The notes under the pieces were generated by a model, which was not told the origin of the DNA, made no database searches, and saw only the letters and a program-made list of their open reading frames with translations. Positions 13,731 to 21,906 of a DNA stretch of 27,299 nucleotides are shown one piece after another. The stretch is from NCBI GenBank assembly GCA_937910905.1, contig CALEPV010000089.1:1-27299 (forward strand), in the 5' to 3' direction. Made by a program: the position numbers and the translations under genes. Numbering within the stretch: the stretch's first letter is position 1; the number at the start of each line of letters is the position of its first letter. The stretch is from an uncultured Prevotellaceae bacterium. GTDB lineage: Bacteria; Bacteroidota; Bacteroidia; Bacteroidales; Bacteroidaceae.

Positions 13731-15374
13731 TTACAGGTCGAATACTACGCCAATGCCGAACACATCGTTGGTGCGCAGCAGGCGGTCGTTGCCCGGAGTG
13801 GCTGTGCCGGTGACGGTCTGCATGTTCGTGTTCAGGCCCTGAATCATCTGCAGGCGTGGGTCTGTGGCAGGGTTGATGCCTGCATTGATGTCGTCCTGCT
13901 GAATGCCGGCTGCTACTGCCTGCACGCTGCTGGTCACACCGCCTATCAAGGCTCCGAAGTTGGCGTTCACGCCGTTGTAGTCCTCTTGATACTTATTGTA
14001 GTGGTGGTATACGGTCTTGAAGTAGGATACATCCAGTGCCACGCTCTTGTTCAGGTGCAGGCGCACGCCGAGACCGTAGCTGTTGGAGTTGCACACGAAG
14101 CTCATGTCGGAGATGTAGCGGCTGTTCTTGCCCAGGCCGTAGCGGGTGTGCTGCCAGCCTGCGCTTACGGTGAGCAGGTCGTTCACATCGTACTCGGCAC
14201 CCAGCAGCGCCTCCCATGTCTGTGCATCGAGCTCGCGCTCGCGGTGACCGTACTGTGTTGCCTGCTTGTCGAAGAATACGTGTGCACCGGCGTTGATGCG
14301 CACGGGCTGTATGGGGCTGTACTGCACACCGGCTGTGAGGATGGCTGGTATGTCGGCTGCTATCTTCTTGCCATCGGCATACTCGTCGAGCTGTGCCAAT
14401 GCAGAGCCGCTGGCTGATTCGCCACTTTTGTTCTTCAGGCGCAGGCGCGTCTTGAACTCATACTTGGCTGCTACATTCCAGTGTTCGTTGATGCGCCAGT
14501 CGACGCCGATGATTGGTGTTACGCCCCAACCGTTCTGATCGCAGTTCAGGTTGACGTCGCCTGCCACCTTTGCCACCTCGGTCATCACGGGTGTCAGCTG
14601 TGGTATGGCTGTGGCCATCTGGGTGAGGTAGGGCTGCATGTATGTTGCTACAGGCTGCTGGCTGCCGTCGGCAAGTACAGCTTGGATGTCGCTTACGTAG
14701 CCGTAGTAGTTGCAGGTGGCGTAGACGGTACGCAGGCCTACTGCCACGTTGAGGTCGGGTGTAACCTTATAGCTGCCGTTCAGCTGTCCTCCGAAGTAGA
14801 ACTGACGTCCACGCATGTAGGTGTTCATAGAGTAGCCGCGTACGTCGGTGTTTCCGGTGATGGCGTTGAGCACGGGGGGCAGCAGCGATACCTTGCTCTC
14901 GAAGGAGCCCAGGCCGTCGTCGAACTCGCACTTGCCGCCACCGCCTATGACTCCGAAGTGGAAGGCCAGGCTCCACTTGTCCTGCACATAGGCCAGGTCG
15001 AAGGATGGGATGATAGGAGCTGTAGCCTTGCCCTTGTAGTGCTTGGTGGCTGCGGTGTTTTGTTCGCCGTTCACTATACCGGTCAGAAACGGGCCGGCTG
15101 TCTCGTTGACAAACCACGAGTTGGCCGTGCGTGTCTGGAATGCACTCTGGTTGTTCAGGGCGAAGTGCCAGCCTGGTGCCAAGAAGCCTACGCCGGCTGG
15201 GTTGGCGTATGTGGCCAGAACGTCAATCATGGCTTCCTGCGAGAGGTTACGGCCAAAGGCTGCGTTCTGGTTGGTGTTGGTCACATAGTCGCCAGCATAG
15301 GCATTTGTATTGTTCAGTAGCATAGCGGCTGCTACAGCCAGTGTTGCCAGAAGTGATTGTTTTTGCTTTCTCAT
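13731..15374 (-). CDS. OmpP1/FadL/TodX-family outer-membrane transport protein
   Basis: A 547-residue beta-barrel protein. The signal peptide (MRKQKQSLLATLAVAAAMLL to NAYAG) is followed by an N-terminal segment with the FadL-like pattern NAAFGRNLSQEAMIDVLATY and YANPAGVGFLAPG (the 'NPA' hatch region). Alternating amphipathic strands run to a terminal VFGIGVVFDL, giving the C-terminal aromatic/hydrophobic barrel signature. Several strands match the family, such as RINAGAHVFFDK and GAEYDVNDLLTVSAGWQHTRYGLGKN. Members import hydrophobic compounds such as fatty acids across the outer membrane. It has its own -7 box at 15426-15433 and lies 156 bp downstream of the DUF4837 gene. Confidence 0.87.
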   Translation of the reverse strand: MRKQKQSLLATLAVAAAMLLNNTNAYAGDYVTNTNQNAAFGRNLSQEAMIDVLATYANPAGVGFLAPGWHFALNNQSAFQTRTANSWFVNETAGPFLTGIVNGEQNTAATKHYKGKATAPIIPSFDLAYVQDKWSLAFHFGVIGGGGKCEFDDGLGSFESKVSLLPPVLNAITGNTDVRGYSMNTYMRGRQFYFGGQLNGSYKVTPDLNVAVGLRTVYATCNYYGYVSDIQAVLADGSQQPVATYMQPYLTQMATAIPQLTPVMTEVAKVAGDVNLNCDQNGWGVTPIIGVDWRINEHWNVAAKYEFKTRLRLKNKSGESASGSALAQLDEYADGKKIAADIPAILTAGVQYSPIQPVRINAGAHVFFDKQATQYGHRERELDAQTWEALLGAEYDVNDLLTVSAGWQHTRYGLGKNSRYISDMSFVCNSNSYGLGVRLHLNKSVALDVSYFKTVYHHYNKYQEDYNGVNANFGALIGGVTSSVQAVAAGIQQDDINAGINPATDPRLQMIQGLNTNMQTVTGTATPGNDRLLRTNDVFGIGVVFDL

Positions 15375-15425
15375 TGTGTTCGATTCGTTGATGTTTATTG
15401 TCTATTTGTTCTCCTTTAACTGCTG

Positions 15426-15433
15426 CAAAGGTA
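15426..15433 (-). promoter_or_regulatory. -7 box (TACCTTTG) for the porin gene
   Basis: TACCTTTG on the minus strand, with a TTG about 21 bp upstream at -33 spacing, 52 bp before the porin ATG. Just upstream a 7-bp inverted repeat (TTGCACA at 15497-15503, TGTGCAA at 15517-15523) could end the DUF4837 transcript. Confidence 0.6.
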
Positions 15434-15529
15434 CAACAAATGTTAAACAACCTACAAGTGAATTGCACAAAATAAGCCCGAATGTGCGCTCTTTCTTTGC
15501 ACAAGTCAATAAAATGTGTGCAATAGCGA

Positions 15530-16585
15530 CTATTCAAACGTGGTCAGTGCGGCTTGCATCTGTCGCAGAAGAGCCCGCTTGGGCGAGTGGGGCGAGTAGA
15601 TGAAACCCTCGTTGACCAGCACTCGGCCGTGGGTGCTGTCTATGCGTGCCTGGGCTACAAACGGTCCGCCCAGCGCTCCGCCGCGCATGTCCCACAGGCC
15701 GTGGACCTCGAGTACCCTTTCCTTATTATATATACGCGCGCGTGCGATGGCCAGCGGAGTAGCGGTGCTGTCGTTCATACGGCTGGTCTCCATCCACTGG
15801 TCGGCCCGACTGCCGGGTATGTTGGTGCGCATCACGCTGTCGCGCTTCGCTACGAATGCCTCCAGCTCCAGCGGCTGACGGTCCCAGTCGTAGGCGTAGA
15901 GGACGTAGTTGAGGTCCTTGTCCAGCAGGTTGGTGCCTGCCCAGAAGAAGTCCTGTGCGGTCTTGGATGCCCGCATGTCCTCGGGCACGCATACGGTGTG
16001 TCCGAACTGACGGCTCACGGAGTCGGCCACCATGCGTGAGTAGCGATGGCGCAGGCGGGCAGCCTCGGTGCGGAGCTCGTGGTCGACGAAGAGGTCTGTG
16101 ATGAGCTGGCGGTTGTGCCCGATGAAGCGTGCTGCCGCAGCAGCATCGGGTGCTGTGACCTTCACCTCCATCTGTGGCCGTGCCACGAGGTCTACGGCCT
16201 TGGCCAGCTGCGGCTCCAAGGTCTGGCTGTCGAGCGCTATGAGAAGCCGTGAGCGGAACAGCTTGTACTGACTCAGGGGCTGATGTATGACGCTGAGGCG
16301 GAACATAGGCTCGTGCTGCGGCAGCAGAGGGGTGCTGCCCTCCAGCACAGCCCGCAGCGTGTCGCCCAGCTCGCCCTGCCACGCCGAGCGGTCCACCTGC
16401 ACCACCAGCTCCCACGGCCTACCGGTGGCTTCGGGCTTGAGCTGACGGCCCCCGTCGTCGCAGGCCATGAACAGCAAGGCGCAGCTTAGGCCCGCAACGG
16501 CGGTTGCTGCGGGCCTGGCCAGACGGACTGCTATGGCGGATATCAGTTGCACGGTTATTGCGCTGTTGTGGCCGACGTGCTGCAA
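15530..16585 (-). CDS. DUF4837 family lipoprotein
   Basis: A 351-residue protein I assign to DUF4837, a Bacteroidetes-restricted lipoprotein family of unknown function. The diagnostic N-terminal block is KPEATGRPWELVVQVDRSAW; later blocks include FFWAGTNLL, YDWDRQPLELEAF and GGPFVAQARIDSTHGRVLVN. A lipobox LLFMAC gives lipidation at about Cys42, with an unusually long stretch before it. The reported start is ATG 16585; a GTG at 16552 would give a more ordinary-length signal peptide. The presumed promoter at 16771-16778 leaves a leader of about 180 bases that contains the CGCG palindrome array. Confidence 0.8.
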   Translation of the reverse strand: MQHVGHNSAITVQLISAIAVRLARPAATAVAGLSCALLFMACDDGGRQLKPEATGRPWELVVQVDRSAWQGELGDTLRAVLEGSTPLLPQHEPMFRLSVIHQPLSQYKLFRSRLLIALDSQTLEPQLAKAVDLVARPQMEVKVTAPDAAAAARFIGHNRQLITDLFVDHELRTEAARLRHRYSRMVADSVSRQFGHTVCVPEDMRASKTAQDFFWAGTNLLDKDLNYVLYAYDWDRQPLELEAFVAKRDSVMRTNIPGSRADQWMETSRMNDSTATPLAIARARIYNKERVLEVHGLWDMRGGALGGPFVAQARIDSTHGRVLVNEGFIYSPHSPKRALLRQMQAALTTFE

Positions 16586-16637
16586 AGCCGCTCTGAATGC
16601 GTCCTTGCGAGGTGTTCACCGTGGTGTGGCTGAAAAA

Positions 16638-16715
16638 ACACGCGCGTGTTAAATAAATGACACGCGCGTGTCATTTATTTAACATGCGCGTGTCATTTAT
16701 TTAACACGCGCGTGA
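16638..16715. repeat. Four 12-bp CG-alternating palindromes at exact 22-bp spacing
   Basis: The core ACACGCGCGTGT occurs at 16638-16649 and 16660-16671, with one-base variants at 16682-16693 (ACATGCGCGTGT) and 16704-16715 (ACACGCGCGTGA). Start-to-start spacing is 22 bp throughout. The 10-bp AT linkers are TAAATAAATG once and CATTTATTTA twice, exact complements of each other, so 16638-16693 forms a 56-bp palindrome with a single mismatched pair. The cores are strictly alternating purine-pyrimidine. The array lies in the 348-bp divergent spacer between the DUF4837 and serC genes, inside the presumed DUF4837 leader. Confidence 0.85.
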
Positions 16716-16770
16716 AATTTACGTTGCATCGCGGTGTCGGGGTTGCATGTATGTGATGATGACGGTCCTG

Positions 16771-16778
16771 CAAAAGTA
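16771..16778 (-). promoter_or_regulatory. -7 box (TACTTTTG) for the DUF4837 gene
   Basis: TACTTTTG fits TAnnTTTG on the minus strand. A CTTG lies upstream, but closer than standard -33 spacing. If used, transcription starts near 16766 and the palindrome array is in the 5' leader. Confidence 0.45.
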
Positions 16779-16874
16779 TGCAATAAGTGTGACAAGGGCG
16801 ATATGATACGACAAAAAGTGCTTCGTAGACTGACAAATAGGCGCTATTGTTTCCTGTTTTCGCGGCAAATGTCG

Positions 16875-16882
16875 TAACTTTG
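16875..16882 (+). promoter_or_regulatory. -7 box (TAACTTTG) for serC
   Basis: TAACTTTG is an exact consensus match, with a TTGTTT at 16847-16852 as a possible -33 element about 22 bp upstream. It is 51 bp before the serC ATG and excludes the longer in-frame start at 16847. Confidence 0.65.
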
Positions 16883-16933
16883 TGGCTCGAAAGAGGAACA
16901 AACCAACACTTAAACATAAAGGAAACATTGCTT

Positions 16934-18001
16934 ATGAAGAAGTACAATTTCAATGCTGGCCCTAGCAAGCTTCCACGCGAAGTGATGGAGGCCACAGCCG
17001 CTGCGTGTCTCGATTTCGAGGGCTCAGGCCTCTCGCTCATGGAGATGAGCCACCGCGCCAAGAACTTCCAGCCAGTCGTTGATGAGGCCGTAGCCCTGTT
17101 CAAGGAGCTGCTGGACATACCCGAAGGCTACAGCGTTATCTTCCTTGGTGGCGGTGCCAGCCTGCAGTTCTGCATGGTGCCGTTCAACTTCCTGGAGAAG
17201 AAGGCTGCATATCTGAACACAGGCGTATGGGCAACCAAAGCAGAGAAAGAGGCTAAGCTATTCGGTGAAGTCGTTGAGGTGGCTTCGAGCAAGGACAAGA
17301 ACTTCACCTACATACCCAGGGAGTTTACCATTCCTGCAGATGCTGATTACTTCCACATCACATCGAACAACACCATCTATGGTACCGAAATACTGAAGGA
17401 CCTTGACAGCCCCGTGCCTATGATTGCCGACATGAGCTCCGACATATTCTCCCGTCCGATAGACGTAAGCAAGTATGGCATGATATACGGCGGCGCACAG
17501 AAGAACCTGAGTATGGCCGGTGTGACCTTCTGCATCATCAAGGAAGACCTGCTGGGAAAGGTGAGCCGTCCCATCCCCACGATGCTCGACTACCGCACAC
17601 ACGTCAGCAAGGGCAGCATGTTCAACACACCTCCTACAGTACCCATCTACTGCGCTCTGCAGAACCTCAAGTGGATCAAGAAGCAGGGCGGCGTAGCTGC
17701 TATGGAGAAGCTGGCCATCCAGCGCGCTGAGATAGTATATGGCGAGATAGACCGCAACAAGCTCTTCGTGGGCACAGCCCAGGAGGACAGCCGTTCTCGC
17801 ATGAACATCACCTTCGTGCTCAAACCTGAGTATCAGGACCTTCAGGACGAGTTCATGGCTTTCGCCACCAGCAAGGGTATGGTAGGCGTGAAGGGTCATC
17901 GCGACGTAGGCGGCTTCCGTGCCAGCTGCTACAATGCAATGGACATCGAAGGCGTGACCGCCCTCGTGGAGTGCATGAAGGAGTTTGAGGCAAAGCACTA
18001 A
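16934..18001 (+). CDS. serC: Phosphoserine aminotransferase
   Basis: A 355-residue PLP-dependent class V aminotransferase making O-phospho-L-serine from 3-phosphohydroxypyruvate and glutamate, the second step of serine biosynthesis; it can also serve pyridoxal phosphate synthesis. The N terminus KKYNFNAGPSKLPREVME is diagnostic. GGGASLQFCMVPFNF gives the cofactor-phosphate region, and the Schiff-base lysine is K190 in GGAQKNLSMAG. The C-terminal GHRDVGGFRASCYNAM carries the substrate-binding arginines. ATG 16934 fits the usual length of 355-362. serA starts 13 bp downstream, so the two are one operon. Confidence 0.97.
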   Translation: MKKYNFNAGPSKLPREVMEATAAACLDFEGSGLSLMEMSHRAKNFQPVVDEAVALFKELLDIPEGYSVIFLGGGASLQFCMVPFNFLEKKAAYLNTGVWATKAEKEAKLFGEVVEVASSKDKNFTYIPREFTIPADADYFHITSNNTIYGTEILKDLDSPVPMIADMSSDIFSRPIDVSKYGMIYGGAQKNLSMAGVTFCIIKEDLLGKVSRPIPTMLDYRTHVSKGSMFNTPPTVPIYCALQNLKWIKKQGGVAAMEKLAIQRAEIVYGEIDRNKLFVGTAQEDSRSRMNITFVLKPEYQDLQDEFMAFATSKGMVGVKGHRDVGGFRASCYNAMDIEGVTALVECMKEFEAKH

Positions 18002-18014
18002 AGCCCCCCGTGAT

Positions 18015-18935
18015 ATGAGTAAAGTTTTAATCGCAACAGAGAAGCCTTTCTCGCCGGTGGCTGTGAAGGGCATAAAGGAAGTGACTGACGCTGCCGGCTA
18101 CGAGCTGGCGCTGCTGGAGAAGTATACTGAGAAGGCACAGCTGCTCGATGCTGTGAAGGATGCCGATGCACTCATCATCCGTTCCGACAAGGTGGATGCC
18201 GACGTGCTGGACGCTGCCAAGCAGCTGAAGATTGTGGTGCGTGCAGGTGCAGGCTACGACAACATCGACCTCGAGGCCGCTACTGCCCACAAGGTGGTGG
18301 CTATGAACACACCTGGCCAGAACGCCAACAGCGTAGCCGAGCTCGTGTTCGGTCTGCTGGTATACGCCAAGCGCAACTTCTTCAACGGCACCAGCGGCAC
18401 AGAGCTCAAGGGCAAGCGGCTGGGCATACTGGCCTTTGGCAACGTGGGCCGCAACGTGGCACGCATAGCCAAGGGATTCGAGATGGAAGTGCTGGCCTAC
18501 GATGCCTACTGCCCTGCAGAGGTAATCGAGGCTGCCGGCGTAAAGGCTGTGGCATCGCAGGATGAGCTCTTCGAGCAGTCCGACATCGTGAGCCTCCACA
18601 TCCCCGCTACTGCCGAGACGCGCGAGAGCATCAACCGCGCCCTCGTGAACAAGCTGCCGAAGGGCGGAATTCTCGTGAACACAGCACGCAAGGAGGTCAT
18701 CAACGAGATTGAGCTCATCGAACTGATGAACGAGCGTACAGACCTCAAGTTCGTGACAGACATCAAGCCCGATGCCGACCACAAGTTCGCAGAGTTCGAA
18801 GGACGCTACTTCACCACACCCAAGAAGATGGGAGCACAGACAGCCGAGGCCAACATCAATGCCGGCATCGCAGCAGCGCATCAGATTGTTGACTTCCTCG
18901 AGAAGGGCGTAACAAAGTTCCAGGTAAACAAGTAA
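18015..18935 (+). CDS. serA: D-3-phosphoglycerate dehydrogenase, short form with altered catalytic motif
   Basis: A 306-residue 2-hydroxyacid dehydrogenase doing the first step of serine biosynthesis. The substrate domain motif RAGAGYDNID and the NAD-binding GILAFGNVGRNVAR are present, with Ala140 where the first glycine of GxGxxG usually is. The catalytic Arg225 sits in VNTARKEVIN. The usual TPHxG histidine is replaced: the sequence reads TPKKMGAQ, with Lys270 at the histidine position. The usual glutamate motif DVFxxEP appears as DIKPDAD. There is no C-terminal ACT regulatory domain, so feedback inhibition by serine of the E. coli type is not expected. I believe this variant is normal for Bacteroidales, and the operon context supports the assignment. 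Confidence 0.92.
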   Translation: MSKVLIATEKPFSPVAVKGIKEVTDAAGYELALLEKYTEKAQLLDAVKDADALIIRSDKVDADVLDAAKQLKIVVRAGAGYDNIDLEAATAHKVVAMNTPGQNANSVAELVFGLLVYAKRNFFNGTSGTELKGKRLGILAFGNVGRNVARIAKGFEMEVLAYDAYCPAEVIEAAGVKAVASQDELFEQSDIVSLHIPATAETRESINRALVNKLPKGGILVNTARKEVINEIELIELMNERTDLKFVTDIKPDADHKFAEFEGRYFTTPKKMGAQTAEANINAGIAAAHQIVDFLEKGVTKFQVNK

Positions 18936-18941
18936 CCTTGA

Positions 18942-19114
18942 TTTAGTGAGGATTAAATAATTGAGTCTACTTGAAAAAGTCCCAGAGGGACGAAAGAACA
19001 CAGGGAGGGGTGAAACCCCTTCTTGGAAATCAAGCAGTTATAGATAAGCCCTGTGGGGGCGACAGAACAATTAGTACTTTTTCAAGTGGGCTCAATTATT
19101 TAACCGTCACTTAA
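18942..19114. mobile_element. MITE-like element 1 (39-bp terminal inverted repeats) after serA
   Basis: The left arm (18942-18980) and the complement of the right arm (19076-19114) match at 34 of 39 positions. The outer ends begin TTTAGTGAGGATTAAATAAT and TTAAGTGACGGTTAAATAAT. Inside are three G/C hairpins: GTCCC-aga-GGGAC (18979-18991), AGGGG-tgaaa-CCCCT (19006-19020) and GCCC-tgt-GGGGGC (19048-19060). It has no coding capacity and starts seven bases after the serA stop. After it, 19115-19201 holds two more small palindromes (ATGATG-gaat-CATCAT, GGACAT-t-ATGTCC) and no clear promoter box. Confidence 0.7.
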
Positions 19115-19201
19115 TGATTGGGGGATGATGGAATCATCATTTAGGGGACATTATGTCCGGAACCCTTGAATATAGAATCATTAAGTCATTAAATTCACGA
19201 T

Positions 19202-20449
19202 ATGGCAACAATCAAACCATTCCGTGGCTTGCGTCCACCCCGTCAGCTCGTTGAGCGGGTGGAGAGCCGACCCTACGATGTGCTGGACAGCGAGGAAGCC
19301 CGCGCTGAGGCTGGCAGCAACGAGAAGAGTCTCTACCATATCATCAAGCCGGAGATAAACTTCCCTGTAGGCACCAGTGAGTATGACCCGCGCGTCTACG
19401 AGGAGGCTGCGCGACAGTTCCAGATGTTCCAGGACAAGGGATGGCTTGTGCAGGACAAGGATGAGCACTACTACATCTATGCCCAGACAATGAATGGCAA
19501 GACGCAGTATGGGCTGGTCATCGGTGCCTACGTGGACGACTACATGAACGGCGTCATCAAGAAGCACGAGCTGACACGCCGCGACAAGGAGGAGGACCGC
19601 ATGAGACATGTGCGCGTCAACGATGCCAACATAGAGCCTGTGTTCTTCGCCTATCCCGACAATGCCGAGCTCGATGAGCTCATCACGCGCTATGCTGCTA
19701 CCGAGCCGGAGTACGACTTCATCGCACCTATCGACGGCTTCGGACACAAGTTCTGGGTCATCAGCGATACTGCCGACATAGCCACCATCACGGAGGAGTT
19801 CCGCAAGATGCCATCGCTTTACATCGCCGACGGGCATCACCGCTCCGCAGCTGCAGCACTCGTTGGTGCAGAGAAGGCCAAGCAGAACCCCAACCATCGT
19901 GGCGACGAGGAGTACAACTACTTCATGGCTGTTGCATTCCAGGCCTCACAGCTCACCATCCTCGACTACAACCGCGTGCTGAAGGACCTCAACGGCCTCA
20001 GCTCCGAGCAGTTCCTAGATGCCATTAGAAAAAACTTCACCGTGGAGGACAAGGGCACGGACATCTACAAGCCTGCCCGTATGCATGAGTTCTCGCTGTA
20101 CCTCGACGGACACTGGTTCTCGCTGGTGGCTAAGGACGGCACCTACGACAACACCGACCCAATTGGTGTGCTCGACGTGGACATCTCCAGCCGCCTCATC
20201 CTCGAAGACATACTCCAGCTGGGCGACCTGCGTTCCTCGAAGCGTATCGACTTTGTCGGTGGCCTGCGTGGGCTTGGCGAACTGAAGCGCAGAGTGGATA
20301 GCGGCGAGATGCGTGCAGCCCTTGCACTATACCCCGTATCCATGCAGCAGATTATGGATATCGCTGACAGCGGCAACATCATGCCTCCCAAGGCCACATG
20401 GTTTGAACCAAAGCTCCGTTCTGGGCTTGTGATTCACAAACTGTCTTAA
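19202..20449 (+). CDS. DUF1015 protein, linked to serine biosynthesis genes
   Basis: A 415-residue cytosolic protein of the DUF1015 family. Hallmarks are the start IKPFRGLRPP...SRPYDVLDSEEA, the central KKHELTRRDKEEDRMRH and YIADGHHRSAAA (D210-G-H-H-R214), and the tail TWFEPKLRSGLVIHKL. The DGHHR motif recalls the GEHR/DGHHR box of ParB-like fold proteins, some of which (SerK, SbnI) are free-serine kinases. That similarity and the serC-serA neighbours suggest serine or phosphoserine metabolism, but the biochemical role is unproven. It lies 266 bp after serA, with element 1 between them and no promoter box seen. ATG 19202 gives the conserved N terminus. Confidence 0.87.
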   Translation: MATIKPFRGLRPPRQLVERVESRPYDVLDSEEARAEAGSNEKSLYHIIKPEINFPVGTSEYDPRVYEEAARQFQMFQDKGWLVQDKDEHYYIYAQTMNGKTQYGLVIGAYVDDYMNGVIKKHELTRRDKEEDRMRHVRVNDANIEPVFFAYPDNAELDELITRYAATEPEYDFIAPIDGFGHKFWVISDTADIATITEEFRKMPSLYIADGHHRSAAAALVGAEKAKQNPNHRGDEEYNYFMAVAFQASQLTILDYNRVLKDLNGLSSEQFLDAIRKNFTVEDKGTDIYKPARMHEFSLYLDGHWFSLVAKDGTYDNTDPIGVLDVDISSRLILEDILQLGDLRSSKRIDFVGGLRGLGELKRRVDSGEMRAALALYPVSMQQIMDIADSGNIMPPKATWFEPKLRSGLVIHKLS

Positions 20450-20456
20450 GACCGTT

Positions 20457-20488
20457 ATAACGATATAACGAGATACCGTTATCACGAT
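20457..20488. repeat. 8-bp tandem array (ATAACGAT-like x4)
   Basis: ATAACGAT, ATAACGAG, ATACCGTT and ATCACGAT follow one another in the 42-bp gap between DUF1015 and the YigZ-family gene, ending three bases before the latter's ATG. The period here is eight, not seven. Confidence 0.55.
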
Positions 20489-20491
20489 AGA

Positions 20492-21085
20492 ATGATTGAC
20501 GAGTTCAAGACAATCAAGGGCAAAAGCGAGGGTACTTACACAGAACTCAGAAGTAAGTTCCTCGCTTTTGCATATCCAGTCAGCACAGTCGATGAAGTCA
20601 AGGCTATTGTCGACGAGTATCGTAAGAAGTACTACGACGCTCGCCATGTGTGCTGGGCCTATATGCTCGGACACGAGCGGCTCACTTTTCGCAGCAACGA
20701 TGACGGCGAGCCCAGCGGCACAGCAGGCAAACCCATCCTCGGTCAGATCAACTCGCGTGAGCTGACCAACATCCTCGTCATCGTAGTTCGCTACTTCGGT
20801 GGCGTGAAGCTCGGCACCAGCGGACTTATCCAAGCATACAAGTCTGCCACAATCGAAGCCCTTGAAGCTGCCGAGATTGTGGAGCGCCAAGTGGAGCAGC
20901 AGATAGACATCCGTTTCGACTACTTGCAGATGAACGCTGTGATGCGTATCGTCAAGGAAGAGCAACCCGCAGTCATCAGCCAGCAATTCGACAACAGCTG
21001 CACCATGACCCTCGCCATCCGCATATCCCTCGCCCCGCATCTCCTAAAGCGCTTATCCAAGGTCGAGGGCTTGAATGTGTTGTGA
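20492..21085 (+). CDS. YigZ/IMPACT (UPF0029) family protein
   Basis: A 197-residue cytosolic protein. The N-terminal UPF0029 domain reads KSKFLAF-like (SKFLAFAYPVSTVDEVKAIV) and ARHVCWAYMLG, then the family signature SNDDGEPSGTAGKPILGQI, then VIVVRYFGGVKLGTSGLIQAY. A C-terminal DUF1949-like ferredoxin-fold region follows (about 130-197). The family is related to eukaryotic IMPACT, which acts in translation control through Gcn2, but the bacterial function is unsettled. It is 42 bp after DUF1015 on the same strand and probably in the same operon. It converges with the vWA gene with only eight bases between the stops. Confidence 0.92.
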   Translation: MIDEFKTIKGKSEGTYTELRSKFLAFAYPVSTVDEVKAIVDEYRKKYYDARHVCWAYMLGHERLTFRSNDDGEPSGTAGKPILGQINSRELTNILVIVVRYFGGVKLGTSGLIQAYKSATIEALEAAEIVERQVEQQIDIRFDYLQMNAVMRIVKEEQPAVISQQFDNSCTMTLAIRISLAPHLLKRLSKVEGLNVL

Positions 21086-21093
21086 TTTGGATG

Positions 21094-21906
21094 TCAGAAC
21101 AGCGTCACAGCCTCATCTGTGATGCGTTGTTGCAGCCAGCCCCTCATGGAGGTGTCAATATAGGTTGAGTCAGGTCGCTCCGTGGGAGACTCACTTTGGC
21201 GAATGGTACTGAGGAGCGGTTCTATGATGTCCTCGGCTTCGTACATGCTGGTGATGTGGTGGTAGGCACCGTTGGTGGCGCGGGTCAGCTTGACCAGGTC
21301 ACGGAAGTCCTGATTGCCTGGCATGGATATGGTCTGTCCATCGCCAACGTCTATGTGATGCTTTATCGTCTCGCCTTCCTGACAGGAGATGCTCACCACA
21401 TCGACCCTAATGCCGTGGTCCTGCATCCATTGGGAGAGAAAGCCCGCGGAGATGTTGCTGCAGTTGTCGTCGCCGTCCGTGATGAGCAGGATGCTGCTTG
21501 GACCTTCTATTTCCATCAGCGGGATGGAGGCAGAGAGTAGGGCAGAGTAGATGGCTGAGCCATCCTTGAGATCGCCTTGTGTGGAGGCGTTGCGCAGAGC
21601 CTCCAGCTGGTTGATGAGGTTCTGGGCTTGGGAAGCATTGAGCTTTGGCTCTTCCACATTGCTCCACTGGCCTGCAAAGACGGTGAAGCCATAGTCCACT
21701 TCAGCTTCCAATGAATCGATGAGAGCTCTGGCCACAGCGAACTCCATGTCCATGATGGCTACGTCGTCAATCTTGCCAAGCGCGCTGGAGGACATATCGA
21801 GAACGATGGTCAGTTGTGGAGACTTTGCGACTTCTTCGCTCTTGCATGCTGCAAGGCAAACTATACAGGCTATAGCAATAACCGATGCCGTCAGTATCTG
21901 TTTCAT
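21094..21906 (-). CDS. von Willebrand factor A domain lipoprotein
   Basis: A 270-residue protein with lipobox CLAAC (Cys21) after a short signal peptide, then one vWA domain. The metal-ion-dependent adhesion site is visible as D37-M-S39-S-S41 (DxSxS), with the later ITDGDDN. Two short regions (MYEAEDIIEPLLSTI and TYIDTSMRGWL) close the chain. vWA domains bind protein partners through the metal ion. The start codon overlaps the end of the BatD-like gene by four bases (ATGA), so translation is coupled. This pairing suggests a small relative of the Bat (aerotolerance) systems, but here the vWA protein is a lipoprotein rather than a membrane-spanning BatA/BatB. Confidence 0.85.
   Translation of the reverse strand: MKQILTASVIAIACIVCLAACKSEEVAKSPQLTIVLDMSSSALGKIDDVAIMDMEFAVARALIDSLEAEVDYGFTVFAGQWSNVEEPKLNASQAQNLINQLEALRNASTQGDLKDGSAIYSALLSASIPLMEIEGPSSILLITDGDDNCSNISAGFLSQWMQDHGIRVDVVSISCQEGETIKHHIDVGDGQTISMPGNQDFRDLVKLTRATNGAYHHITSMYEAEDIIEPLLSTIRQSESPTERPDSTYIDTSMRGWLQQRITDEAVTLF

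Noticed and set aside
13656..15320. Long plus-strand open frames (253 and 279 codons) opposite the FadL-like gene
   Set aside because: The minus-strand frame has a signal peptide, barrel strands and a proper C terminus; the plus-strand frames are Val/Cys/His-rich shadow translations.
17258..19001. Minus-strand open frames of 271 and 324 codons opposite serC and serA
   Set aside because: They mirror two strongly conserved enzymes and show low-complexity His/Leu/Val-rich translations without family motifs.
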